Origin: Ridgeia piscesae
Taxonomy: Eukaryota; Annelida; Polychaeta; Sabellida; Siboglinidae
Assembly: GCA_025642075.2 (NCBI GenBank)
Contig: JAODUO010001627.1
Location: 16,001 to 80,000 of the forward strand
DNA length: 64,000 nt
Reading direction: 5' to 3'
Below the pieces are notes generated by a model. That model was not told the origin of the DNA. It ran no database searches and was given only the letters and a program-made list of their open reading frames with translations. Numbering within the stretch: the first letter of the stretch is position 1; every line of letters begins with the position of its first letter. Of this stretch, positions 1 through 9,869 are shown in pieces. The position numbers and the translations under genes were made by a program.

Positions 1-359
1 TTGATAAAATAAATAACACTTCATTATCACTTAATGTATTAAAATATAATATAAAAATACAGTCACTGTATATACATCATACAAGGTGAAACATTAAGAT
101 TAGAACAACAAGTGATAATTGGGAGTGGAATGTGATAGTTGAATTCCTGGTCAATGTGTTGTTATTTAACTTATGGTTACTAATTTGGCTAATGTTTGGT
201 TACTAAAACAATGACTTCTGACATGATTATCAAATGAAATTACAAAACAATTAGTACATGTTTATAATCATGTAGAAAAACGTTGCAAAGTTGTCTAAAT
301 ACTAATCAGTTAATGCAAGCACTATATTCATTGTAGGAATGAAATCACGATTGATGTTA
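1..359. other. AT-rich sequence, nothing recognised
   Basis: No open frame, repeat boundary or motif that I can identify. It precedes the first recognisable LINE sequence and may be further decayed 5' LINE sequence or flank. Confidence 0.5.
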
Positions 360-2641
360 TCTGCTCTTGCGGGGAACTATCGGCCACGTCCTGTCCCAGG
401 CATCCCTGTTAACACAGATGTCATCTTCGAGAAACAATGATTAAACTTGAGTATGTGTGACATTGTCACACATACTAAAGAACATGTATGAGACATATAC
501 AAACAGTACCGTCAAATGCTTAAGACATTGCTTGACAAACATGCACCCATTAAATCTAAATCTGTGTTACAAAAGCCGCCAGCTCCTTTCATGCCCCCGG
601 AAATAATGCAATCTAAACGGCGCCGTCGCTATCTGGAACGTGTTTGGCGTAAATCTCGTTCATCCTAAGACAGCTCACGCTACGCAAGGCAATGTCATCT
701 ATGTAACCGACAAATGTCAAAAGCAAAGTCGTATTATTACGAAAATATGGTTTCAAATAACTGCTACACCAAAACAGCTATGGAAATGCATAAATTAGAT
801 CTTACACAAGCGGCCTGCTCCTTCTCCACCAACCCATGCATCAATCAAGTCACTGTGTAACTATTTTTTAAGGCATTTTAAAAGAAATATCAGCCCCATA
901 CAATCAGCCTTCACAGATCACACCCCAGAAATTGTAAATGCTGACACAACTAAATTCTCAACTCGCATCGTTTAAACAAGCCACAACTGCTGAAGTGACA
1001 ACAAATAATCATGTCGTCCCCAAGTAAATCCTGTGATCTTGACCCACTTCCGACCATACTACTGAAATCATGCTTTTGACGTATTAATTAAACAAATAAT
1101 AGACATAACAAATGCATCACTCTGTTCCGGCTTATTTCTTGAAGATTTAAAAAATGCTAATGGAAACCCAGTTCTTAAGAAGACAACTCTGCCAAAACAA
1201 GAACTAAACAGCCATAGGCCTACTACCAACTTTAGCTTCATTTCAAAAATACTTGAAAAGGTTGTAGCAAATCGTCTCAGTTCTCATATCTACATAAATG
1301 GTTTAACCAATGCGTCACAGTCTGCGTATAAACAATTTCACTCAACTAACTAACCTAACCACTAACCCTGCTTGGCACTAACCCTGCTTGACCTATCCGC
1401 CGCTTTCGACATCATTGACCACGACGCTTATCAACGTAGTACGGGATATCTGGCACAGCCCTGAGCTGGTTTACTTTATACCTTACTGGTTGATGGCAAG
1501 CCATTAAAATAGGTAACTGTTTCTCAGACATGCTGCCCACCTCTTGTGGTGTCCCCCAGGGTTCTGTGTTGGGGCCCTTGCTGTTCACTCTGTATATAAC
1601 ACCACTAAGCTCTGTTATCCAGAGTCACAAATCTATGTTTCTTTGACCACACCAGATTGTTGTCGCTCCCTAGACCAGCTCAGGGATTGTTTCCAATATG
1701 TCTACCTTTGGATGAAAAACAGTAAATTAAAGCTAAACGCAGATAAGACCGGATTTCTTATCATTGGTACATCAACGCAGCTTGCAAAACTCGATGGCTT
1801 TTTCCCGATACATATCCTGAGTCAGAGTATCACAGCAGCCGCCTCAGTTTTAAATCTCGGAAAAACGTTTGATGAAAACTTCAATTTCAAACAACATATA
1901 TCGAAAATGCCGTTGCTGTATTTATCATATCAGTGATCTTCGCCGTATCCGCTGGTTTATATCACTTTCCGTTGCTAAAACTATCACAACAGCTCTAGTA
2001 AGCAGCAGACTTGATTACTGTATTTCCCTCTTTTAAAATACCGCAAACAAGGATATAGCTAGACTTCAGTGTGTCCAAAAATTGTTTAGCATGGATAATC
2101 TGCGTTCTCCTTGTTTTTCTCGCTCAGAGCCGCTTCTAAGATCATTGCATTGCTCCCTGTGCACTATCGCATCATTTTCAAGATTTGTATAATAGCGTAT
2201 CAAGCACTCTCATCTAAACAACCAGCATATCTAAATTCAATGCTAGCTCAAGCAAGAAATTTCAGACAGCTACGCTCAATCAGTAGTAACCCGATTTACA
2301 TTCCTCGGGTGAAAGCGAAAGACGGGACCCGAGCTTTCTCGGTTGCCGCACTAATGGTGTGGAATTCGCTTCCTGCCAGTGTTAAACCAGAAGGTAACAT
2401 AGTTTCATTCCGCCGACGTCAAAAACCTATCTCTTTAATGCTGCCTATCCTCCTTAGCCTCCTAAATTCTTCATCCATCCATTGACGACTCACGCATTGC
2501 TTAATGATTACTAGTTTGCTTAATCCCTTGGTTTTGTCGCGCCACTGAGTTTGATCTTCAAGGATATTGGCGCAAAAGAAGTCATTATTATTGTTATTAT
2601 TATAAAGCGCCTAGAACAATTAATCACCAGTTATCAGTCAT
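360..2641 (+). mobile_element. Degenerate L2-like LINE (non-LTR retrotransposon)
   Basis: Read across several frames, the plus strand gives the usual order of a LINE ORF2 downstream of the endonuclease. There is a linker with TLLDKHAPIKSKS near 510-560, RT blocks with NFSFISKILEKVVANRL near 1230-1280, LLLDLSAAFDIIDH-like sequence near 1380-1420 and [15 protein letters not shown] sequence near 1550-1580. A C-terminal segment with LPVHYRIIFKI and RAFSVAALMVWNSLPASVK lies near 2155-2385. Known LINEs of the L2/CR1 group have these blocks. Many frameshifts and stops are present. The RT catalytic box, normally YADD, reads YPES at 1616-1627, so both aspartates are lost and the copy is dead. The 3' end has an AAAGCGCCTAG stretch followed by (TTG)n, which fits the short tandem-repeat tails of this group. 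The clade name is by similarity of motifs only. Confidence 0.85.
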
Positions 2642-2664
2642 TGTTGTTGTTGCTGTTGTTGTAG

Positions 2665-2740
<76 letters not shown>
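2642..2740. repeat. (TTG)n then (GT)n microsatellite
   Basis: An imperfect TTG tract of about 24 bp runs into about 75 bp of uninterrupted GT. It directly follows the LINE 3' end, so the LINE tail may have seeded it. Confidence 0.95.
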
Positions 2741-2741
<1 letters not shown>

Positions 2742-2984
2742 GTCCTGCCCTAGGCATTTACCCCACTGGTACACGGGCGTTAAAACAATTCTTTCAATTT
2801 TAAATTATTATATTTATTAACACCTTATTATTCAGGAAACATGTTGCATATATGTTGCTTATTACAACAGTACTACTGAATCTAATACCTGATCATAGTC
2901 GTAACCGCAATGTGTGTTATATTCGTTTGGTAGTGTTTTGAACTTACATTAACGAAGTCAACTCACCTGGAACACAGATACCAC
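2741..2984. other. Short AT-rich spacer
   Basis: Lies between the GT tract and the minus-strand RTE-like copy. Nothing recognised. Confidence 0.4.
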
Positions 2985-4440
2985 ATGCCACGTCCCTATT
3001 GAAGTTGTCCGTAGTGGCGCAAATCTGATGGTATCTTGAACGACAGCACTGTCCATCTCCTGCTCAAAACTCTCCCTATGGCTGGTGGTACTTAGATTTG
3101 CAGTATTGAGCTTGGTCGGCTTACTTGTCTTTGCCTGTTGTGCTTTTGTCAGATTCTGAAGGCCACTTTTGACCTCAGTATCTGGTGATCGGTCCAGTAG
3201 TTAGCTCCACGCATGGCTCGGGTACTATGGATGTCTATACTATCCCGACACCTCATGATGATAAAGTCGATCATTTAACAACATTTAACAAGATTCCCAC
3301 CTAGAGATTCAACTCTAGATGGCAGATGGACTAGGAAGCCATTTGGCTTATCGAGAGTCCAACCTATCTATCTAAGTATACCTCGCCCGTCTTAGGTATA
3401 TGTCGATTTTATTTGTTTAATATATTAACACTAGTAGCACCTACACAATCAGCTGATAATCTGTTCCATTCTTTTACTGTTCTTTGTGAAAATGAAAATT
3501 TTCTAATATCCAGTCTACACTTCTTCTTTGCTAATGTAACTCCATGTTACACCCACGCTAATGTAACTCCATCATATGCCAGTGTCTGGAACAAGTATGC
3601 ATCCACGTGGGCTTGCGTTCATCCTTCTGCTAGAACATGGTGTTCTTCACTATCAGTTCGAACTCAGAGCACGGAACCAGTGGAAGCTCACCATTGGAGT
3701 TGCATTTCCCAATTCCATGTTTGCCCATGGCCAAGGGCCATTTGTCATTTTCTTTTCCTATCCTCGCATTGAAGTCTCATATCAACAGTAGCTTATCTGT
3801 ACGAGGATGCCACTGAGCACACTTGCCAGCTGGTTGTAGAAGTCCTCCTTGTTTTCATCTGGATTGTGTCATTGTTGGAGCGTACACGCTGATCATTGTT
3901 GCGAAGTTGTCCTTGCTCATAGGTAGTCTCATCGTCATGATTATGTCACTTACTGGCTGTGGCATTTCTGTCAGCTTTGTGAAGATATCCTTTTTGATAG
4001 CAAAGCCCACTCCGGCCTCCCTTCTTTCTCTTTCGGGTTAGCCAATCCAGAAGAAAGAGTATTCCAAGTCATTGAGACTACCAGACTCGGAGAACCTTGT
4101 TTCACATAGGGCGACGATATCGATGTTGTATTTGGCAAGTTCCATTCCTATTATTGCTGTACGTCTTTCTGGTCAGTCAGCTCCTTCTCGGTTGAAGAGA
4201 GTCCTGACGTTCCATTGTGCAATTGTCACTAATTGTTTTATTCGTCTTCTTCCTAGCTAATTTTCTACTGTCGACGGAAGATGAGGATAAGCAGCACGGT
4301 CCTTGGTAACCCGGGCGACGGCCGATCTGGTATGGTGATTCGTGCAGTTATACATGTCATGGAAGCTGCTAGCAAAAAGTGTTGAAGTGCCGCTGGCTTT
4401 TGCAAGTTACTAGCGGCACTCTTTCGGGGAATTGGTCTTA
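2985..4440 (-). mobile_element. RTE-like LINE fragment, 5' region and AP endonuclease, interrupted by a CR1-like insertion
   Basis: The minus strand is homologous to the plus-strand copy at 50.24-52.97 kb. Reading from 4440 downward, a 5' segment contains NLQKPAALQHFLLAAS. An intact WNVR start of the endonuclease domain follows near 4205-4215, then FATMISVYAPTMT near 3880-3910. At 3184-3196 the frame reads W-T-D-H, so the catalytic DH pair of the AP-type endonuclease is kept, unlike the 50 kb copy. No RT domain is present. The body is split at 3275-3570 by a CR1-like 3' end. Sequence on either side of the insertion matches the uninterrupted 50 kb copy at 52.07-52.10 kb. Proteins of this family are often annotated as craniofacial-development-protein-2-like; the RTE label is tentative. 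Confidence 0.8.
3275..3570 (-). mobile_element. 5'-truncated CR1-like LINE 3' end, nested
   Basis: This is the reverse complement of the last ~270 bp of the CR1-like copy at 27.74-29.25 kb. It encodes an EWNRLSADCVGASS-type terminus and ends in two near-copies of a decamer, TCTTGTTAAA. Five-base ATCAT flanks occur at 3270-3274 and 3571-3575 and look like a target-site duplication. At its 5' end a 16-bp segment (3530-3545) is repeated at 3557-3572, a filler-like duplication. CR1 elements are known to be 5'-truncated and to end in short tandem repeats. Confidence 0.85.
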
Positions 4441-5647
4441 ATGTATAAGAATTAAATACAATCATCGAAAATGTTGCCATATAAGTGTTTCCGAATTAAA
4501 TAAGCATCCGACTGTGCAACACGTGTTTAAAAATGTGGACTTTTCAGCAGAGTTGAATTATGTCCTTTGAAAGCAAGTAGTTGTACGATCATTGACTATG
4601 CCACACATTATCATAAAACAGCCTTATATCAGGCTTAACTCATAATATTACCGTAATATGATCGGGACTACGTGTTATGGCATAGTTGACAATTGAAAAA
4701 TGACTTGACACATCCATCACATTCTTGGAAAATAGGAATACGATGCCCATTTAAAAAACTGATCACTTATGACTTCACAGCTTACACGCCGAATTGCCAT
4801 ATTTGTTCAGATAGTATACATGCTATGATCATATGGGATTGAACGTGCTATGACAAATGCTATTTTCAGAAAATAAATTGTCCGAGTACAAATTCGTCAT
4901 AACCATGAATGTTGTGTTAATTTAGTATGTTACATTTCATGCAACATTCTCGAATTCCAGAGTAAATAATCCTAAGTACTAAAAAACTAGTTCAGTGGAA
5001 TTACATGCACAATTTTATACAAGAAGGGTTGAAGTATTTAATATAGGTATGAGGCAGGTTCACATAAATACAGGCAGGTCTGCATTCTATCACCATTTCT
5101 CTTTATCACGGTTATTGAAAGGATCATGAAAACTGCTAATTTTGGAAACAAGTGTACACAAAGAATTGTAGTAATTATAATAATGGTGATAAAGGGTAAC
5201 TTATAATGCATGATGGATAAGCACCAATCAAGATCTAATCAAACATCAAATTAGGTGGACAGATGGGCCTGGATATTTCATGCGTACAGGAAACCGACTC
5301 ACTACATCCCAAGACAGACGATAACAAGGTATCCGCAAGGCAAACGAGAAATGGAAATGCGGAGTAGAACATTGAATAGAGAAGTGGGGAGATGTCACAA
5401 AAAGGATAATTGTTGAATGTGTACGTTCCTTCAGGGAAACATGGAAAGTAAAGACTTAAGTCAAGTCAGTGAAGATTTCTCCGATTGTAATTTAGTTTTT
5501 GCCAATTCAAATAAATGTTGTAAAACAAGTTGCCGTAGATAACCAAATGTTATGTGGGACTTGACATTTGCTAGCTGCGTCTTTATTTATCATCTCCACT
5601 TATCTGACAAACCATCACAACATTCGTTAAATACAAACTTATAATGC
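4441..5647. other. AT-rich interval, nothing recognised
   Basis: No coding frame or repeat structure could be supported. The purine-rich stretch near 5250-5420 gave no recognisable protein on either strand. Confidence 0.5.
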
Positions 5648-5812
5648 CATTCCAAGTACGTCAGGGCTATTTTGGCTGGCAGAGAAGTGCCTAAAAGCCC
5701 TGATATCCTTCACTTCTGCTGCTCTCAAACCACTCACCTGAATACCTGCCAGCTGACCAAGCCGGGGCTGCAAAAATCGACCAAACGACAGCTTCACACC
5801 ATGTCTACTTGA
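5648..5812 (-). other. Presequence-like coding fragment, copy 1 of 2
   Basis: The minus strand reads SFGRFLQPRLGQLAG, then a short break, then SGLRAAEVKDIRAFRH and FSASQNSPD. The plus strand at 35178-35325 gives a clearly related reading with LQPRLGLL, NGLRAAQVRGIRTFRH and YASRN. By eye the nucleotide identity is about three quarters. Arg-, Ser- and Ala-rich sequence with few acidic residues resembles a mitochondrial targeting presequence, but I do not recognise the protein. Possible explanations are two retropseudogene copies of one transcript or two members of an unknown repeat family. No poly(A) or target-site duplication was seen. Confidence 0.4.
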
Positions 5813-6226
5813 ACATTTTGATATGTCTGGAATTGGTAGGGACTATTTAACTTATTTAAACAGCAAAAATACCTAAATGAAATTGTAATGAAATACATCA
5901 ATTACATTTACTTAGCAAATAATATATGGTAATATGATAAGCAATAATATATTAATAGTTAATCGTGAGTATGTTTTTCTTAAATATCCTATCAAATTAA
6001 TACCATCCCTCTAAAACAACAATTTAATGGTTTAACAACATTCGGTAGAAAGGATAGACAAATGGTAACATTTCACTTCATCTGTACCACACATTTATTG
6101 TACTACTGACTTTATAATTTAGTGCGCAATTAATATCGTCTGGTGGGTGATTTACGACCCATTAGTCTAGTTATCCAGCAATATTTAGTGGAAATTGGCA
6201 TTCACACGCTAGAATATACGAATATT
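5813..6226. other. AT-rich spacer
   Basis: Nothing recognised between the presequence-like fragment and the TATG array. Confidence 0.4.
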
Positions 6227-6240
6227 GGTATGTATGTATG

Positions 6241-6274
<34 letters not shown>

Positions 6275-6432
6275 TGTATGTATGTATGTATGTATGTATG
6301 TATGTATGTATGTATGCATGCATGTATGCATGCATGCATGTATGTATGTATGTATGTATGTATGTATGTATGTATGTATGTATGTATGTATGTATGTATG
6401 TATGTATGTATGTAGTACGTACTACGTACTTA

Positions 6433-6463
<31 letters not shown>

Positions 6464-6600
6464 TGTATGTATGTATGTATGTATGTATGTATGTATGTAT
6501 GTATGTATGTATGTATGTATGTATGTATGTATGTATGTATGTATGTATGTATGTATGTATGTATGTATGTATGTACGTATGTATGTACGTATATGTGTGT
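6227..6600. repeat. (TATG)n microsatellite, ~370 bp
   Basis: Two long TATG arrays in the same orientation are separated at about 6413-6433 by a palindromic island built on AGTACGTACT. Near 6313-6340 there are TGCA variants. All three frames stay open on both strands, which gives meaningless MYVC/TYIH open frames. Confidence 0.97.
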
Positions 6601-6639
6601 TTGTATATATTTATGTATGTATATCCTTTACAAAAGAGC

Positions 6640-7170
6640 CGACGGTATACCAAAGAACACCACTGAATACCGTTCAGTATCATTTAATATCATTGGACCA
6701 TTCAAAGATGTTTCAGTAGGATTCGCAACGGTAATTTAAAATACCATTATGTATCAATGAACCATTCAGTGGTAAACCATTATTCCCAGTGGTACTCTCA
6801 ATGGTACATAAAAAATACCATTCAGTACCATTCAGTGGTAACATTAGGCTTCAATGGTACTCTCAATGGTATTGGAACATACCGTTCAATAATGAATCAG
6901 ACTTCAGTGGTACTCTCAATGACATTTGAGAATACCATTCAATTTTATTCTACCATTCAATAACAAAGCATCTTTCCATGGTACTCCCAATGGTATTTGA
7001 AAATATTATTCAACCGTAAGTCAGTATTCAGTGGTAATATTAATGCTATTTGAGAATATCATTCAGTACCATTGAGCCACTAAATGATAAAACGAGGTTT
7101 CAATGGTACTTTCAATTGTATTTGAGAGCACCATCCAATCCCATTGAACGACACTTCACTTAAATTTCGC
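6640..7170. repeat. Degenerate 53-72 bp tandem repeat with palindromic cores
   Basis: A phrase like TTCARTGGTACTCTCAATGG recurs near 6783, 6849, 6902, 6973, 7026 and 7098, alternating with ACCATTCAGTACCATT. The two halves are partly self-complementary (ACCATTSARTGGT). Related pieces occur at about 8015-8180, beyond a non-repetitive gap. Unit length is irregular, so this is an old array or a run of hairpin-forming elements. It shows no coding capacity. Confidence 0.75.
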
Positions 7171-7385
7171 AGAACAACGTTCCATTAATCAACACGTGTA
7201 CCTGTTGTTACATATTGTGTGTGTTCTTACATTATAAATTCAGATAAATTATTACTATTTTCTATTTTCTATTATAATTGACTACCCCAACATATATTGA
7301 AAATTATAAACCACATCACTTGATAAAAAAAATTCGGAAGTTAAACATCTTAGAAATATACAGCTCAAATCACCATCGAAGCAGA

Positions 7386-7489
7386 ATGGACGTACAATTT
7401 CATGCTTTTGAGGATCACAACAGGTTAGATATTGTCAATATTGAAGACGTGAACACTTTCGACGTGGAAACAGACGGCAAAAAAGATCG
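7386..7489 (+). CDS. Possible small exon with start codon and 5' splice site
   Basis: ATG at 7386 has A at -3 and G at +4. The frame runs 34 codons of acidic, hydrophilic sequence starting MDVQFHAFEDHNRLDIV and ending ETDGKKD, then meets GTAATC at 7490. A first coding exon would look like this, but the donor site is weak, the frame is short and no partner exon was found. Without splicing the frame stops at once. I do not recognise the protein. Confidence 0.2.
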
Positions 7490-7879
7490 GTAATCTTCCA
7501 GTAAATTATTAGGGCCTTTTCAAAACGGTTTGGTCACCTGTTTTCGATGTGTATGTGTTCCGAATGTCACCCGGTACAAAGAAGTAAGATATCATTTTTT
7601 ATGTGTTTTAGATCAATATTATGCCGTCGAGTCGACGTAAACAAGCCGTTGTCACTCACAGGGCGACAAATCACTCCACCTGATATAGAATAACAAGTCA
7701 TGTTGTAGTCTTAGGTTTGAGGAAATATCCGTAAATCTACGGTCGTGCGTGCGCCTGGGATGCGATAAGTGTTCACGGTCCATGACATCAGCTTGCTTAC
7801 GTCGACTGGACAGCATATTTGGTAATTTTTGTAAAAAAAAGGAGGGATTGTTTGAGACACGAATTAAGGAAAGCATGCG

Positions 7880-7881
<2 letters not shown>

Positions 7882-7951
<70 letters not shown>
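7882..7951. repeat. (TA)n microsatellite
   Basis: About 70 bp of TA with a single C interruption near 7933. Confidence 0.95.
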
Positions 7952-7952
<1 letters not shown>

Positions 7953-8183
7953 TAGAAAATGTATACTTGTCATCTGTTGTTATCCTCAACGGTTTGAATT
8001 GTTTTCAGGACTGCATCAATGGTATGCTCTTCGATGTAGATCACTGTTATTTTGAATGGTTTTTAATGGCATAATTCAGAATGCCATTCCTCATTGCGCA
8101 CACTCTAGAGGGTCAACAATTCAAAATATCATACTACGCATATACCACTGAACGGTACGTACCATTTGAATGGCATGTTTTAT

Positions 8184-8220
<37 letters not shown>

Positions 8221-8301
8221 CGCACGCACACGCACACGCACACGCACAGGCACACGCACACGCACACGCACACGCACACGCACACGCACACGCACACACA
8301 A
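8184..8301. repeat. (CAGGCA)n/(CACGCA)n microsatellite
   Basis: Hexanucleotide array that begins as CAGGCA and changes to CACGCA. The open frames over it are repeat translations, not genes. It abuts the repeat at 8310. Confidence 0.95.
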
Positions 8302-8309
8302 ACAATCAA

Positions 8310-8620
8310 ACGAGGATGACGACAACATCCATGTCTACAGCGCGCACCGCGATTGTCTTCGTCCCTTGCTGAATACCGTATGGTGAGTGGTACACCACAG
8401 TTCGTTCACCCGTGAATGCTCCATAAGCAACTACACTGTCGCAAGTTCTTCGCACACGACCTTGTCTTCTAACCGTTGCTCTGTTTGGATTGATTCTCCA
8501 ATTTGAAACGATGTCCCTTTTTGTAATCCCCCAGGAACTTAAGCCATTCCGTTTGTACTTTGGCTTGTTTTGTAACTCACACTCTTCCAACGTATCCACA
8601 CCAGTTTCAAACTAGTATCA
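8310..8620 (-). repeat. Dispersed repeat with coding-like frame, copy 1 of 2
   Basis: The reverse complement matches 33955-34310 over its length with indels. Shared features in order are GTTGATAC, a LQNKPKYK-encoding segment, a GDSVVA/CDSVVA segment and a strongly conserved end around GGATGTTGTCGTCATCCTCG. On the opposite reading both copies give DDDNIHVYS. It could be a fragment of an autonomous element or of a duplicated gene. I cannot name the protein. Confidence 0.6.
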
Positions 8621-9014
8621 ACTTATTTACCACACACAGTGTCCAACATTGATGGTGACTCAAACTCCCTTGTAACGAATGGCAGGAACACTAGTTGATA
8701 CCAGCATGTGTTACAAGGGTATTGATTTTGGTACTTTTATTTGTTGAAAGATCTATCTACAGTAAGAAGATTGACTATATCGATGTCTTAAAATGACAGT
8801 TAAGAATCGCTGATAACGTTTCCAGCCAAACATTTTAAGTCGCAGTTACTCTACTGCTTTTCTACAGAGCAAAGATATTCCAATTTCGTTAATTACAATT
8901 GCGCATATATAGTATTAGTACTGTGAAAGTGTACAGTTAGCATTGTACGTAATGTCACCACAAGCAATCGACTAGTCGCGAACCATAACCTTCGTGATCG
9001 TTTGTCACTAAAAT
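8621..9014. other. Spacer, nothing recognised
   Basis: AT-rich sequence between the dispersed repeat and the left arm of the first large inverted-repeat element. Confidence 0.4.
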
Positions 9015-9855
9015 TAAGGCATATCCACGATAGTAATATAGTAGGTACCGATGTTGATACGGGGGAGCAGAGGAAGCGCGGTGGAAGGTCAAAGGCCAAG
9101 GGTCATGCAGCGCCCCTAGCGGATAGTTGCTGAACTGATGGCGCCGCATGCGGTCAGCTCAAGAATTAGAACTGTCAAAATCCGTTCGTCTGATTTAAAA
9201 AAAATAGGTCAAAGGCCATGTAGCGCCCCTGCCGGATATCTGGTGAACAACAAACTATGTCAAAGAACAAGTGGAACAATCTGACGAATACGTCGTAAAG
9301 TAAAACCGCAATATACGTGTTTTTTAAACTAGGTAAACAAATAGTGAAGATATGTTGGCATGGCTGAAGACGCAAGCGTTGTGATTTGTTTTATATCCTG
9401 TAGCAGGGGAGAGGCCAGCATGGAAGACCACGCACTGCGAGGTCGTCATTCTCACTGGGCCTTCGTAACCCAGTATAAACCGTATTGGTTGTTTGTTTCC
9501 TATTATGACATACGTTTACCCAGGTCCTCGTTATGTCATGTATGGTCACTCTTATTACACAAATAATTGTTGTTGTTATGTCACGTGACAACTTTCATAG
9601 TCTATCCTTGTAAGGTATGCTTTTTTTCTAAGTCTCCTATAATAAAACATTTCGTATTTGTACTTACCTTTATTATATACAACAGGTCACTGACAAAGAC
9701 CATTGCACATTGTAGTTATGTTTTTTCATCTTCTGGTAATGGGTAACCGATTTAGGTAAATGCGCGTGCGCACTGTCTTCAGACAACATCCAATCTCTGT
9801 CCCACCATGTTCAGCACGTAGGTCACATAGGTGACGTGCTCCACATAGGCAACTT
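9015..9855 (+). repeat. Left inverted arm of element 1
   Basis: Mirror of 14790-15845 (see the element entry). It holds an AGGTCAAAGGCCA DR1-like motif at 9206-9218 and TGCGCGTGCGCA, an NRF1-consensus match, at 9761-9772. The ~65 aa open frames on both strands here are not conserved between the arms and are judged non-coding. Confidence 0.7.
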
Positions 9856-9869
9856 ACATACAAACTTGG

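Noticed and set aside
6227..6600. CRISPR-like regular repeats
   Set aside because: Simple tetranucleotide repeat with no spacers. The whole window is animal-like, and none of the other arrays has the repeat-spacer form.
6143..6739. MYVC/TYIH repeat proteins
   Set aside because: Translation of (TATG)n in all frames.
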